From Dasyornis broadbenti (Eukaryota > Chordata > Aves > Passeriformes > Dasyornithidae): a DNA stretch of 64,000 nt. The stretch lies in assembly GCA_013397935.1 (NCBI GenBank), contig VZRN01005827.1:1242673-1306672 (forward strand). Reading direction: 5' to 3'. The translations under genes and the position numbers were made by a program. This document shows positions 1 through 10,808 of this stretch, one piece after another (within the stretch, counting starts at the first letter, position 1; the number at the start of each line of letters is the position of its first letter). The notes beneath the pieces are model-generated. The model had not been told where the DNA came from and searched no databases. It was given only the letters and a program-made list of their open reading frames with translations.

Positions 1-975
1 TTCAAAAAACACCCAAACAAACAGGGAAGGATCCCAAAAGGAAGAGAATTAATAAGGGCAGTGTTTTCTAATATGCACACTAAACAAATCCTTCAATCTA
101 AATGAAATCTATATTGCAGGCATTTGCTGGTGCTGAGCTGAGCCCAGGCTGCTCTGGCTCCACATCCATCCGGATTTCATGCTTCCCTTTGAACCCGGCT
201 TATCGGAAACGGTGCCTTTCTTCCTGCCCTGCCTTCCGCAGGGTTTTCAGAATTCAAGTCAGAGCAAGAGCCTGCATGGAAAGGAAGAAATTAATTGTCC
301 CGTGTCCTTGTCCCTGCCGTGCCTGTGTTGGGAAGGGTGGCCAGGATTTGGGAATCACCCCCAACCTGCCAAAATCCCATTCCGTTCCTCAGTGCAGGGG
401 AAGAAATCCTGGGTTTGTGTGTTTTGAGGATCGTTATCAGACAAATCTAATCCTGCACTGCCATGGCTGCCGGGGGTTTACTCCTGTACCTGTGGAATTT
501 GCGTCTGTGACAACAGGTTTCCCTCAGTTGGGGCGTTTCATCTCTCTCCACGAGGATCTTGATCACTCATTCCCCGGGGATAAGGTGCCCCCAGAACTCT
601 TTTTCTAACGGATGTGTGTTTTTACCTCCTTCGGCGCAAAAAGTAAAGGTGGTTCCTACTCAAAATGACTTTTGTTACCTCCATGGGCAATGCAGGAGGC
701 CCACACACACCGACCACTCCTCACATCATCCCCAGTTTACCACCGAGGGAGCTGGGAAGACAATTCCTCATCCATTCAGTTCTCTCTGGGACACCTTTTC
801 CACCAGCCACCTCTTTGCTGTGATGAGCAAACCAGACCTGGGATGTTTTCCTGGTGTGTTCAGTTCCCTTCAGTTTTCTGCCATGAAATGCAATCACTTT
901 GGATCAGAGATTTGGAGATTTGCACCAAAGGGCACCAAAATTTCTGTTTCCTCATCCCTGCTGGTGTTTGGTTTG
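1..975. other. Unique non-coding sequence, nothing recognised
   Basis: Mixed-composition sequence with several short open frames that lack codon bias, recognisable domains or splice context. I see no repeat family or RNA gene here. Confidence 0.5.
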
Positions 976-1140
976 ATTGCCCGGTGGAGCTGTGGCTTCC
1001 CCATTCCTGGCAGTGTCCAAGGCCAGGCTGGACGGGGCTTGGAGCAGCCTGGGATGGTGGAAGGTGTCCCTGTCATGGCAGGGGTGGAACGGGATGGGCT
1101 TTAAAGTCCAGCCCCTCTCAGACCATTCCATGATTCTGCG
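976..1140 (+). mobile_element. CR1 LINE 3'-end fragment
   Basis: The sequence contains the avian CR1 3'-end core (a 'ggcagtgtccaaggccaggc' block, then 'gcctgggatggtggaaggtgtccctg', 'catggcagggg' and 'gggctttaaagtccag') and ends in an ATTCCATGATTCT-like tail. The tail lies on the right, so the element is in plus orientation. It is 5'-truncated, as most CR1 copies are, with no reverse transcriptase coding sequence left. Confidence 0.9.
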
Positions 1141-1500
1141 GCTGACGTGAGTGTGGGATCCCCATGGCGGCACCACAGCCATGGAAACTGCCACAATCCA
1201 TGAAGGACCTTCCAGCCCATGCCCAGATTTTGCCTGAAATCGCCTAAACAGGTTCCCAAATCCAGTGGGAAGCCAGCAGAGAGATGGACACCCTGCAAAG
1301 CACCCCAAGCGGGAGCCAGGGGGAAAACCCTGCAAAATTCCTGCAGGAAACCACAGAGACAACGATTTTTATTTCCATTATCATTGGCTGGTGGGTTCCG
1401 AGCATTGCCCGTGTCCTGCAGACACACCCAGGAATTCCAGCGGAGCAGAGGAGTAGATGGCATCAGCTGTTCCCCTGGCTGCCTGCACCTGCCAAATGAG
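1141..1500. other. Unique spacer between CR1 and tandem array
   Basis: About 360 bp of GC-balanced sequence with no gene or repeat that I can support. Open frames crossing it run on into the neighbouring tandem array and owe their length to it. Confidence 0.5.
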
Positions 1501-2824
1501 TACCTTTCCTTTCCTTTCCTTTCCTTCCCTTCCCTTCCCGAACCTTCCCAAACCTTCCCGTCCCAAACCTTCCCTTCCCTTCCCGAACCTTCCCAAACCT
1601 TCCCGTCCCAAACCTTCCCTTCCCTTCCCGAACCTTCCCAAACCTTCCCGTCCCAAACCTTCCCTTCCCTTCCCGAACCTTCCCAAACCTTCCCGTCCCA
1701 AACCTTCCCTTCCCTTCCCGAACCTTCCCAAACCTTCCCGTCCCAAACCTTCCCTTCCCTTCCCGAACCTTCCCAAACCTTCCCGTCCCAAACCTTCCCT
1801 TCCCTTCCCGAACCTTCCCAAACCTTCCCGTCCCAAACCTTCCCTTCCCTTCCCGAACCTTCCCAAACCTTCCCGTCCCAAACCTTCCCTTCCCTTCCCG
1901 AACCTTCCCAAACCTTCCCGTCCCAAACCTTCCCTTCCCTTCCCGAACCTTCCCAAACCTTCCCGTCCCAAACCTTCCCTTCCCTTCCCGAACCTTCCCA
2001 AACCTTCCCGTCCCAAACCTTCCCTTCCCTTCCCGAACCTTCCCAAACCTTCCCGTCCCAAACCTTCCCTTCCCTTCCCGAACCTTCCCAAACCTTCCCG
2101 TCCCAAACCTTCCCTTCCCTTCCCGAACCTTCCCAAACCTTCCCGTCCCAAACCTTCCCTTCCCTTCCCGAACCTTCCCAAACCTTCCCGTCCCAAACCT
2201 TCCCTTCCCTTCCCGAACCTTCCCAAACCTTCCCGTCCCAAACCTTCCCTTCCCTTCCCGAACCTTCCCAAACCTTCCCGTCCCAAACCTTCCCTTCCCT
2301 TCCCGAACCTTCCCAAACCTTCCCGTCCCAAACCTTCCCTTCCCTTCCCGAACCTTCCCAAACCTTCCCGTCCCAAACCTTCCCTTCCCTTCCCGAACCT
2401 TCCCAAACCTTCCCGTCCCAAACCTTCCCTTCCCTTCCCGAACCTTCCCAAACCTTCCCGTCCCAAACCTTCCCTTCCCTTCCCGAACCTTCCCAAACCT
2501 TCCCGTCCCAAACCTTCCCTTCCCTTCCCGAACCTTCCCAAACCTTCCCGTCCCAAACCTTCCCTTCCCTTCCCGAACCTTCCCAAACCTTCCCGTCCCA
2601 AACCTTCCCTTCCCTTCCCGAACCTTCCCAAACCTTCCCGTCCCAAACCTTCCCTTCCCTTCCCGAACCTTCCCAAACCTTCCCGTCCCAAACCTTCCCT
2701 TCCCTTCCCGAACCTTCCCAAACCTTCCCGTCCCAAACCTTCCCTTCCCTTCCCGAACCTTCCCAAACCTTCCCGTCCCAAACCTTCCCTTCCCTTCCCG
2801 AACCTTCCCAAACCTTCCCTTCCC
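1501..2824. repeat. 45-bp higher-order minisatellite built of pentamers
   Basis: After a short TTTCC lead-in (about 1503-1525), a 45-bp unit repeats from 1531 to 2820, about 28.7 copies, with no difference I can see except at the last base. Each unit divides into nine pentamers in the order GTCCC, AAACC, TTCCC, TTCCC, TTCCC, GAACC, TTCCC, AAACC, TTCCC. The plus strand is pyrimidine-rich and the minus strand purine-rich. Because 45 is a multiple of three and no frame contains a stop, open frames of 470 to 657 codons appear on both strands. These are repeat artefacts: their products are pure 15-residue repeats (for example SLPEPSQTFPSQTFP) with no other domain. Near-perfect identity suggests recent expansion or ongoing homogenisation. 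Confidence 0.97.
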
Positions 2825-3224
2825 CATTTCCAAGTGCTCCAGAAAGCAGAAGGATTTGGAAGTTGGCTGCTCCCTGCCCACGCTGTGATGGACATGGATT
2901 TTGGGAGTGGCCTTGGGGAATACCGTTGGAGTCAGGTTTGCTCGTTGAAGCTGGAGGGGAAAGGATTTGAGGGGTGGAAGAAAAGCTGCCTTGAAGACCT
3001 GGACTTAGAACCCACTCCCTCAGAGGATGGAGGGAAATTCCCACTGCAGTTTCGACGCCTCCTCTCCTTTGCAAGGAGAATTTGGTGGATCTGAGACCAT
3101 TTATTCTCCCACCAGCTGAGTTTGCTCATCCCAGAGGTCTTGGCTTCCCCACTCTATAAAAAATCAAGATCCCAAACCATCCCTGGTTATTCCTGCAGAT
3201 ATTTCCATGCACACCCTGGCCCTG
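2825..3224. other. Unique sequence right of the 45-bp array
   Basis: No gene or repeat recognised. The first few bases are degenerate edge of the array. Confidence 0.5.
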
Positions 3225-3475
3225 CTGGAGCCGGGTTTGTTATCAGCGTAATAGGGCCAAGACTTCAATTCATCCTGGCAATAAACCACAGAAATATCGG
3301 TGCTCCTGCCTTTTCTAATCTAATAATTTTCTTTTCCTTCCAGAGGAGGCCATTCCCTAGCCCTGAGATAGTCTCCCGGCCCAGCATGTGGAATTACAGA
3401 TACTGCCAGCGCCTATTAACTGCACAAATCTTTGCATTGATAAGTGAGGGAGAGATTTATGTCTTGAAATGAGAA
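3225..3475. other. AT-rich island, candidate conserved non-coding element
   Basis: AT-richer than its flanks, not repetitive, with several TAAT/ATTA cores typical of homeodomain sites. It also holds a splice-acceptor-like pyrimidine stretch ending in CAG near 3343. The frame that follows gives no recognisable protein and ends at a stop near 3470. A regulatory element is the more likely reading; a small exon cannot be excluded. Confidence 0.3.
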
Positions 3476-5751
3476 ATTCTATCCCCAACAACCAAATTGA
3501 GCGGGCGGATCAATCCTGATCAGAGCCCGTCGAGGAAGTGACAGCGGCAATTGGCGTTAATTGTTGTCTCCGGCATTTCTGCAGCCTGCCAGGAATGCTG
3601 GGCCACGGGGATGGAGCTTCCCCCAGCCCTTGGGGGCCTTCTGGCCACGGCCGAGCCGTTCTGGCAAATTATTTGGGAATATTTATGGAGTTTCCTCGGA
3701 GGCGCATTCTGGCACCTTGAAGGGGATGGATCAAAAATCTCCTCCCAGGGCTAAACGTGCTTTAAGAGCAGCTTCCCCTCGCATACCAATTGCCTAATAA
3801 GCCCCAAACTGGATTTGCTCAGATTAATTCCCATACACTTCATTTACTTGCTGCTTCTGATCCAGCAGCCTTCCAGCCCCAGGCAGGGTTCCTGACAATG
3901 TGACCGCTCCTGGCGGCACCATTCTGCCACATCCTCCCCAACACCCCAGAATCAAAACCCTGAGGGCTTTAACCCCAACAAAATTCTCCCCCTAAACATC
4001 CACTGTGTGACTTTAAAGGAGCTCTGCTGCTTTTATTTGCATTTTTTGTCCCAGAGCCCAGTTCTTGAGATGCCCCTGGGTAACCTGCACGACCTGGGGA
4101 TGTCTTGCAGTCTGAGCTCTTGTCCCCAGGCCATCAAATCCACCTGAACTATTCCTGACAGCTGCTTGTCCAAGCTCTGGGATGGAGCCGACGGCCTCCC
4201 CAGGTAACTGTTCCCACATCAAAGCTGAGCTCTGCAGGTCCTCTCTTCCTAAAGTGCCCTGGAGGAGATTCCAAGACTTCACTAAAACTTTGTACGTGTT
4301 TAATGCTCATTATGGAGCAGTCCCGAGCTGCTGGCTGGGGACAGGATGGGTCTCCAGATCCAGCTCTGGAGGTTTGGGATGTTCTGCAAAGCCCCGTCGC
4401 CCCCAGGCACTGTCTAGGGCAAAAACTCAGGCTTCTTTAAGAAGAAAATCCATTTTTAAGACTAAAAGTTGCACGAAAAAGTTCTGGAAATATTCACCTC
4501 ATTCCTAAATGCTCAGAAAGCAAATGAAGCCATTCCTGCAATTCTCTGCTCAGTGTTTGTGTCACCCGGCATGGGGCGCTTCCCAGGGAGGATCAAGGAG
4601 CCTGACCAAGCATCCCTTGGCCATGCAGAAAGGAAACCCAAACAAATCAGAAACTCCCTGAAATTCCCTGAGCATTCCCAAGTGAGCCAAGGGGATGCAG
4701 AGAATCCACTGGAGCAAACAAGAGGGATTCGCCCTCTCCTTCAGCCCTCGCTGACAGGTTTGCTCCATTTTGCAAAACCAAAGCTTGTTTGCCACAAAAT
4801 GCAAGGGAATCGTCCCTCTGGAGGCTGGAAAGGCTCCAGAGAAGAGCTGTGCCACGGGGAAAGCTTTGTGAGCTGCCTCACGTGGGATGAGGTTAAGGGA
4901 AGGGAGCAGGGACAGCCCCGAGCTGGAGATTGCTCATTCCTGCTCCGGGCGCTGGCTATAAATAAAGACCAGGATCTAAGGCAAAGGAAAAGGGAAGAAT
5001 GACCAGGTTGATTCCGCTTCATCAGTGACAGGACAGCTTTAAAGAGACACAATACAGAAAACAACAAGCCTGGTTTCCTAGAAATGAAGGCTGAGCTAAA
5101 AAAACACCGGCGTTTGCCCGAATTTTCTCTTTTCTGCCCATTTCCAAGAACTGCTGGGCGTGATATACAAAGAAAGAGGAGGCTGCAGGGAGGGAATGAG
5201 CGGTATCAGAGAGGTTGTGGCCTCTCTGGGATGTTGCCAGGATTTCCCCTCCTTGGCAGGCTGTTCCCAGCCGAGCTCTGCCAGAGGGCACCGGGGTCAC
5301 ACATGGCCCAGCCAGGACGGGCTCGGCAGCTGTAACAACCCCAGGGCAGAGATCCTGCTGCTGGCCCGGCAGGGATCACATGGAATGGGAAGATATTGAA
5401 ACAAGTGGGGTTTGTGCCGCCATTTTCCCGATCCCAGGAGCCAACTGCTGCCACGGAGCTTCCATTCCCTCCCAGAATGGCCTGGGAAAGGCCCAGTGCC
5501 TGTCATGGGGACAATATCTAGTATGAGAGCCCATGTGCTTCAAAGGGATTTCTGAGGAAAGGTCTGAGGGTTGAATTTTAAAGGGATTTCCAAGGAAAGG
5601 TCTCGGGGCAGCCCCAGGGATGGGGTGACTTTGATCAGGGACATTCACCCTTCCTGTCATGCCAGGCCTTCGCCCCCTTTGGCTCTAAGATCTGCCCTTC
5701 CCCTGCATCCGTGGATGTTCCCCATCCCTTCCTCCTGCCACAGCCCCATGG
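3476..5751. other. Unique non-coding sequence
   Basis: About 2.3 kb with many overlapping short frames on both strands and none convincing. No RNA gene, terminal repeat or tandem array seen. Confidence 0.5.
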
Positions 5752-5875
5752 AATCCAGCTGGAAAAGCCCTTTAAGGTCCTCGAGTCCAGCTGTTCCCCC
5801 AGCACTGCCAAGGTCACCCCTGACCCACGGCCCCAGGATCCACACCCACACGGCTTCTGAGTCCCTCCGGAGCCT
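5752..5875 (-). mobile_element. Diverged CR1 3'-end fragment
   Basis: The run 'tggaaaagccctttaaggtc', 'tcgagtccagctgttccccc', 'cactgccaaggtcacccctg' and 'ccacacccacacggcttctg' matches the reverse complement of an avian CR1 3' region of the same subfamily as the copy at 10357. The octamer tail is not clear. Confidence 0.7.
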
Positions 5876-8435
5876 CCAGCCCTGCCCTGCGCTGCTGCTG
5901 CTGCACATCTGGCAGCTCCCAAAGCCCTTGTCCTTGGGCTGCAGGTGCCACCCAGCCTGGCAGGGATCGAAACCTTGAAACGCCGTCGGTGGCCGCAGCA
6001 CCCGGCACTGCAGAGGCTGGCAGGGAGGCTCCTGCAGGGTGGGATGAGCACCAAAGGATGCAGGAGGCCCCAGCTGCCTCCAGGGCCGTCCCTGAAGGTC
6101 ACACACAGGGAGGGGACCTGGGGCTGTCACCGGGGAGGGCGCAGCAAACAGACATCACTGCTTCCTGAATGAGGAAAGCAGAAAGAACCAAAATTCTCCC
6201 TTTCTTTATCCAAAGGGCTGCTGTTTGAGCATTTCCATCCACAACAAAAGCCCAGCAACTGCTGCTCTCCTCATTCAGGGAGCTGCTGCTGCATTTTTGG
6301 GGATCCTTGAATGCATTACTTGTAAATTCTTTTACCTTTCTGAGGAAAAGTGCATCATCCTTTCTTATCACTAGGTGAAGGGGTTTTTCTCCTATAACAG
6401 AGGCTGAAGGATTCTCATATTTTGTTGCATTAACTGGGGTATAGGGAGAGAAAGGACTTTTAATGTCCCAGGTAGATGTCCAAGAAAAATCAAAAGAATC
6501 CAATAAAAGAAAATTCAACCAGCTCAGCTCGTCTCTACCTGCTGAAAAGAGATGAGGGTCAGCAAAGGTGAGGCAACTTATTTTGTTCCTGGTTTTAAAA
6601 ATAACTGGCTCAACCCAAGCAAATCAGCATCGAGAATTCTTAACTGTTTGGTGCTGTCACTAACAAACCCAGCCCCATTTCGTGGGTCATTGCCTGCAGG
6701 GAGGAAACAAAAACATGGGCGGTTGCACCCTCACGTCCTTTATGGAACGATTTTACCTGGTTTGGTTAATTATTGCTGTGCACATTTGGAGCTGCTGCTG
6801 AGCCAGCACTGGCTCTGCAACGGGTGTGAGCACAAGCAGCTCGTGGCACCAGCCAAAACCAGGGACACAACCTGGGAATGAGAGAGCTGGAGCTTCAGCC
6901 ACGGGGCTGGGGCGGGGTGTGCAGGTGTCAGCCCAACCGAGGGGACACCACCCCTGTGCCCACACCCACAGTGGGACAGACGGGTTCCACCCGTGGCCCT
7001 GGGCCGGGCTGGCACCTCCTCACCTCACCTGGAAAAGGCTGTCACCCCTACCTGCTGCCTGGAGGTGACACTGCCTGCTTTCTCCAGCAGGGAATCCTCC
7101 CCCAGCTTCTTTCTCACCTCTCTGTGCATGGTTGGATTTTTTCCCCCGTTCCCCTGGGGATTTCAGAGACAACAAGCAGATGTGAGCAGGAAATCAGAGC
7201 CTTCCTTCTGGATGCTTTTCCAGGCTCAGCTCTCAAGGCTCAGGCACTAAAAACACTCTGGGCACCTGTCAGAGCTTCCTTCCCCCTCAGCATTAAAAAG
7301 CCACTTTGCCCACAGCTCTCTCAAAATCAAGTGTCCCGTAAGTTGTGGTGGATGTGGCTCTGATCCACTTGAAGTCTTTCCACCCCAAACTCTTCCCAAA
7401 TTCCACAATTACCTTCAAGGCCAGGTTCTGCACCGTGTGGCTCAAGTTCACAATGCAGTGCTAATGAGGGATATTGGAGCCAGGAGATTTCCATCTTGCT
7501 GAATTCCTCACTTTGAAATGAAATGAAACAAAATACCCTGGATGTGACAAATGCCACTCCAGCAGTGGCCGAGGGACAGATGCTCTCCTGCCTCCACAGG
7601 CATTTCTCCTCGATTTCCCACAGCCCCTCTCCTCTCGTGAACATTTGTAAAGTGAGATGCAAACAGTTTTAATGTATCCGACCCCATGAATAATGCACTG
7701 GAAAAGCCTCGGTGCAGCCAGGCGTGTTCCATCCCATCAATATGATAAATGCAGGTACAGTTGTTTTAATTGTCGGGATCGTGTTGGAGAGCAAACACAT
7801 CTGTGCTTCGCCTGGGGGGACATTCTTGTTGTCCTGATCCTGACAAACCCTTTCATTCCCACACCACCATCCCACTGCCTGGAGCTGAGAGCTGGGAATA
7901 GCCAGGACGTGTTGGGAAGAGTCGGCCTGGGTTGGGAACAGCCAGGATGGGTTTGGTCCTGCAAAGCGTGAAGGCATGGACAGCTGAGCTCCCTGCTGTT
8001 CCAGGGAATCTGGGAGCTGGGCACCTCCTCATGCCCCAACCCATCCAACCGTTCCTTGGAGATCCCAGAGCCCGGGAGAGGCTCAGAGCGGGTGGGAGGT
8101 GCAGCACAGAGTGGGGTGTTTGTCAGAAATATCTTGGAGGGGTTTCTGTTGTATCCTTCACGGCAGCCGAAGGTCTTGGCGTGGCCCTTCCCATTCCCAC
8201 TGGAGCAGCACAGGGAGGCTCAGCTCCATCTCCGCCCCCATCCTGGCTGAGGTGGGAAGGGGCGTGGAGCAACCCGGCCTGTGGAAAGTGGCCAAGGCAA
8301 GGGAGAGAGATCGGCTGTAAGCTCCCTCCCATCCCAAAGCATTCCTGAAATTCTGGGATTCTGTGATAGGGTGACATCAACCCTCCAGTCTGGACCCACA
8401 ACAGCTCTGCAGGGCAAAGACCCACCCTGGGACAC
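5876..8435. other. Unique non-coding sequence
   Basis: About 2.6 kb with no supported gene. A weak CR1-like echo near 8230-8370 (a 'ggcgtggagcaacc' block, then 'attctgggattctgtg') is too degraded to call. Confidence 0.5.
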
Positions 8436-8722
8436 AGCAGCTCCGTTCCCACTCTGGAATGTGACAGCTCTGTTCCCACTTTGGATACAACAGCTCTGCT
8501 TCCCAGGCTGGATACAACAGTTCCATTCCCACTCTGGACATGACAGCTCCATTCCCGCTCTGGAATACACCAGCGCCGTTCCCACTCGGGAATAACCCAG
8601 CTCCATTTCCTCTCTGGAAATCACCAGTCCTGTTCCCACTCTGGAATACGCCAGCCCCGTTCCCACTCTGGAAATCACCAGTCCCATTCCCACTCTGGAA
8701 GTCACCAGCCCCGTTCCCACGC
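8436..8722. repeat. 27-bp minisatellite, about 10 diverged copies
   Basis: A 27-bp unit with core 'ttcccactctggaa' followed by 'caccagc'-type sequence repeats about ten times. Early copies are more diverged (tacaacag, catgacag variants) and the last five are closer to each other. The unit is nine codons long, so one plus-strand frame reads as repeats of about PFPLWNTPA. I regard this as non-coding. Confidence 0.88.
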
Positions 8723-8734
8723 CGCTGCGTTTGC

Positions 8735-9005
8735 CATTCCGCGGCCGCCGCGGGGCTCGGGCCAGAGGCAGCAGTAAAATATCTCTGTAATAAACGGAAC
8801 CATTTGGTTCTCAGAGACGGTGCCAGCTTTTATAACAATTTCCATCTTAAGCTGGCTCAATCCATATTTAATGAAATCTTCTATAAACCCTTTAACAGCC
8901 CTCAATTCATTTCGAGTGGTAAATGAGTCAGCACTTTGAAATGATGAGCAGGATTCAGACTCTGCTGCCGTTACTTAAGGAGAAGAAGTGATTCTTTTTA
9001 AATGC
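8735..9005. other. AT-rich island, candidate conserved non-coding element
   Basis: Directly after the 27-bp array and a GC-rich spot (8735-8765, with a NotI-like GCGGCCGC), the sequence turns into non-repetitive AT-rich DNA with ATTTAATGA, TAATAAA and AGATTTAT-like cores. No open frame with coding character. The look is that of a developmental enhancer, but conservation cannot be judged from one sequence. Confidence 0.35.
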
Positions 9006-9045
9006 TTTTTCTCCTAAATAACATTTCCTTTTCGTTTTTTCTCTC

Positions 9046-9070
9046 TCTTTTTTTTTTTTTTTTTTTTTTC
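9046..9070. repeat. Poly(T) tract
   Basis: About 22 consecutive T, preceded by a short CT-rich run and followed by CTTTTGTTGCTGCTG. No retrocopy could be recognised on either side. Confidence 0.9.
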
Positions 9071-10356
9071 TTTTGTTGCTGCTGTGGTGCTGCTCAGTGG
9101 AGGCGGGGGCAGGCACAGGGGCACGGACGGCCCAGGCCTGGCACCTTCCCCCTGCTCCCTGCAGACAGAGCTGCCCAGCTCACACTGACTTATCCAATCT
9201 CTTGGCTGGGCCAGCTCCAAACAGGATTCATCTCTCCCTGCCTCAGTTTCCCGTTTACTCTGTGCTCCCAGCCTCCTGCCAGGCATTTTGGAGAGCTCTG
9301 GAGGGCCATCCCAGCTCTCTGTGCGGCCTGAATTCCTCCAGCACGGAACGTGGAAGCGTACAGGAGGGAGATATCGCATCCACCAAGCACAGCCCACCTG
9401 AGGAGCAATCATCTGCCCCGTTATTCCCATTTTCCCTCAGAATCAGACAGCAAAATCCCCAAAAGAGCCGGAGTCTCAGGGAAAGGCAGATACCAGCTGT
9501 GTAATCACCACTCCACGGGACCTGCTCATTTGAATAATGAAATGGCATCTTTGTTAAAGGCAAGGAGACTTCCAAGCTGTCTTGTTCTGCAGCTCACCTA
9601 TAAAAGCCAAGCAAGCTTTGCAAAACATTTCAATTCTCCTGATCACTGTAATTACTGGCTGGGATCCAGCTCTGCTCTCTGCTCAGCTTTGCCAGCAGGT
9701 TACACACCAGGGCTGCGGGCACGGGCTCGAAACTGAAGTGAATCATGGCCCGGTTTATTTTTGAAAATGCCTTTATTTTACATTCTATTGATTTTTTTTT
9801 TCTCTTATTCCACAGCACGCAAAGCAAGCCCTGCCTGCGTGGGGATGTGTCAGAGCATTTCTGCTTGGGGTGAGCTGAGGCTGAAGATGTGTGTCACTGG
9901 CTGCTGCATAACATCGAGTCAGGAATCTCCCCAGTGCCTTTAAATATTTCTCTAAGTGGCACTGAGTGGGTGATGGTGGCGTTAACGCTGTCCTTAAACC
10001 GTGGGACACGAGGCTGAGTCGAGTCACCTCAAGCATTTCCAGGGCAGGTTTTCCAGCAGCCCCCGGCTCCAGTCAGTGAGAATTTCCAATTAACTCCACA
10101 TTTCAATGGTCTGAATCCTGCTGAATCCATCCCTTCTCCTTTATTCTGGCACCAGTGGGAGCCAGCAGTCCCGGGAGCAGCGTTCTGGGCAGGTTTGTGC
10201 AGGGTCTGCGCTTGGGGAGGCTGTGCAGGGAGGTGAAGGGGGCCTGGCTTGGAGGAGCTGCAATGAGTGGGACACTTTGGGCCCTGGGATCTGCTCATCC
10301 CGAGTGCCAGCTGAGCTGCGGAGCAGTCTGGGAGGCCAGCACGCCGTGGGACAGCT
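9071..10356. other. Unique non-coding sequence with an AT-rich stretch
   Basis: No gene supported. Roughly 9500-9800 is AT-richer and non-repetitive (CATTTGAATAATGAAATGG and similar) and could be regulatory. Confidence 0.45.
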
Positions 10357-10808
10357 GAAATCACGGATCATTGAATCGTTCAAGCAAAGCCCTCTAAGAT
10401 CATTGACCTAAAATTGTCAAGGAACCCATGTCCCCAAGGGCCACATCCACACGGCTTTTAAATCCTTCTAGAGATGGGGACTCCCCACTGCCCTGGGCAG
10501 CCGTGCCAGGGCTGAACAACCCTTTCCAGGAAGAAATTCTCCCTAATATCCCACCAAACCTCCCCTGGCCCAGCCTGAGGCCGTTCCCTCTCCTCCTGTC
10601 CCTGTCCCCTGGGAGCAGAGCCCGACCCTCCCGGCTGCCCCCTCCTGTCAGGAGCTGTGCAGAGCCACAAGGTTCCCCCTGAGCCTCCTCTGCTCCAGCC
10701 TGAGCCCTTTCCCAGCTCCCTCAGCTGCTCCTGGGGCTCCAGACCCTTCCCCAGCTCAATTTCCTTCCCTGGACACGCTCCAACCCCTCCATGTCCTTCT
10801 TGCAGTGT
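10357..10808 (-). mobile_element. CR1 LINE fragment, about 450 bp of 3' region
   Basis: Reverse complement of the CR1 3' region. It starts with a weak tail ('atcacggatcattgaatcgt'), then 'ccacacggcttttaaatcct', 'tgccctgggcagccgtgcca', 'aacaaccctttccaggaaga', 'tcaggagctgtgcagagcca', and ends near 'tccatgtccttcttgcagtg'. Long frames across it are non-coding shadows. The same subfamily appears in plus orientation at 54130-54460. Confidence 0.92.

Noticed and set aside
1501..2824. CRISPR-like array
   Set aside because: Units are contiguous with no unique spacers, and the DNA is vertebrate.
1101..3094. Open frames of 470 to 657 codons on both strands
   Set aside because: Their length comes wholly from a 45-bp unit with no stop in any frame. 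The same array is open in several frames on both strands and the products have no domain.
8230..8370. CR1 fragment
   Set aside because: Only two weak word matches; below what I can support.
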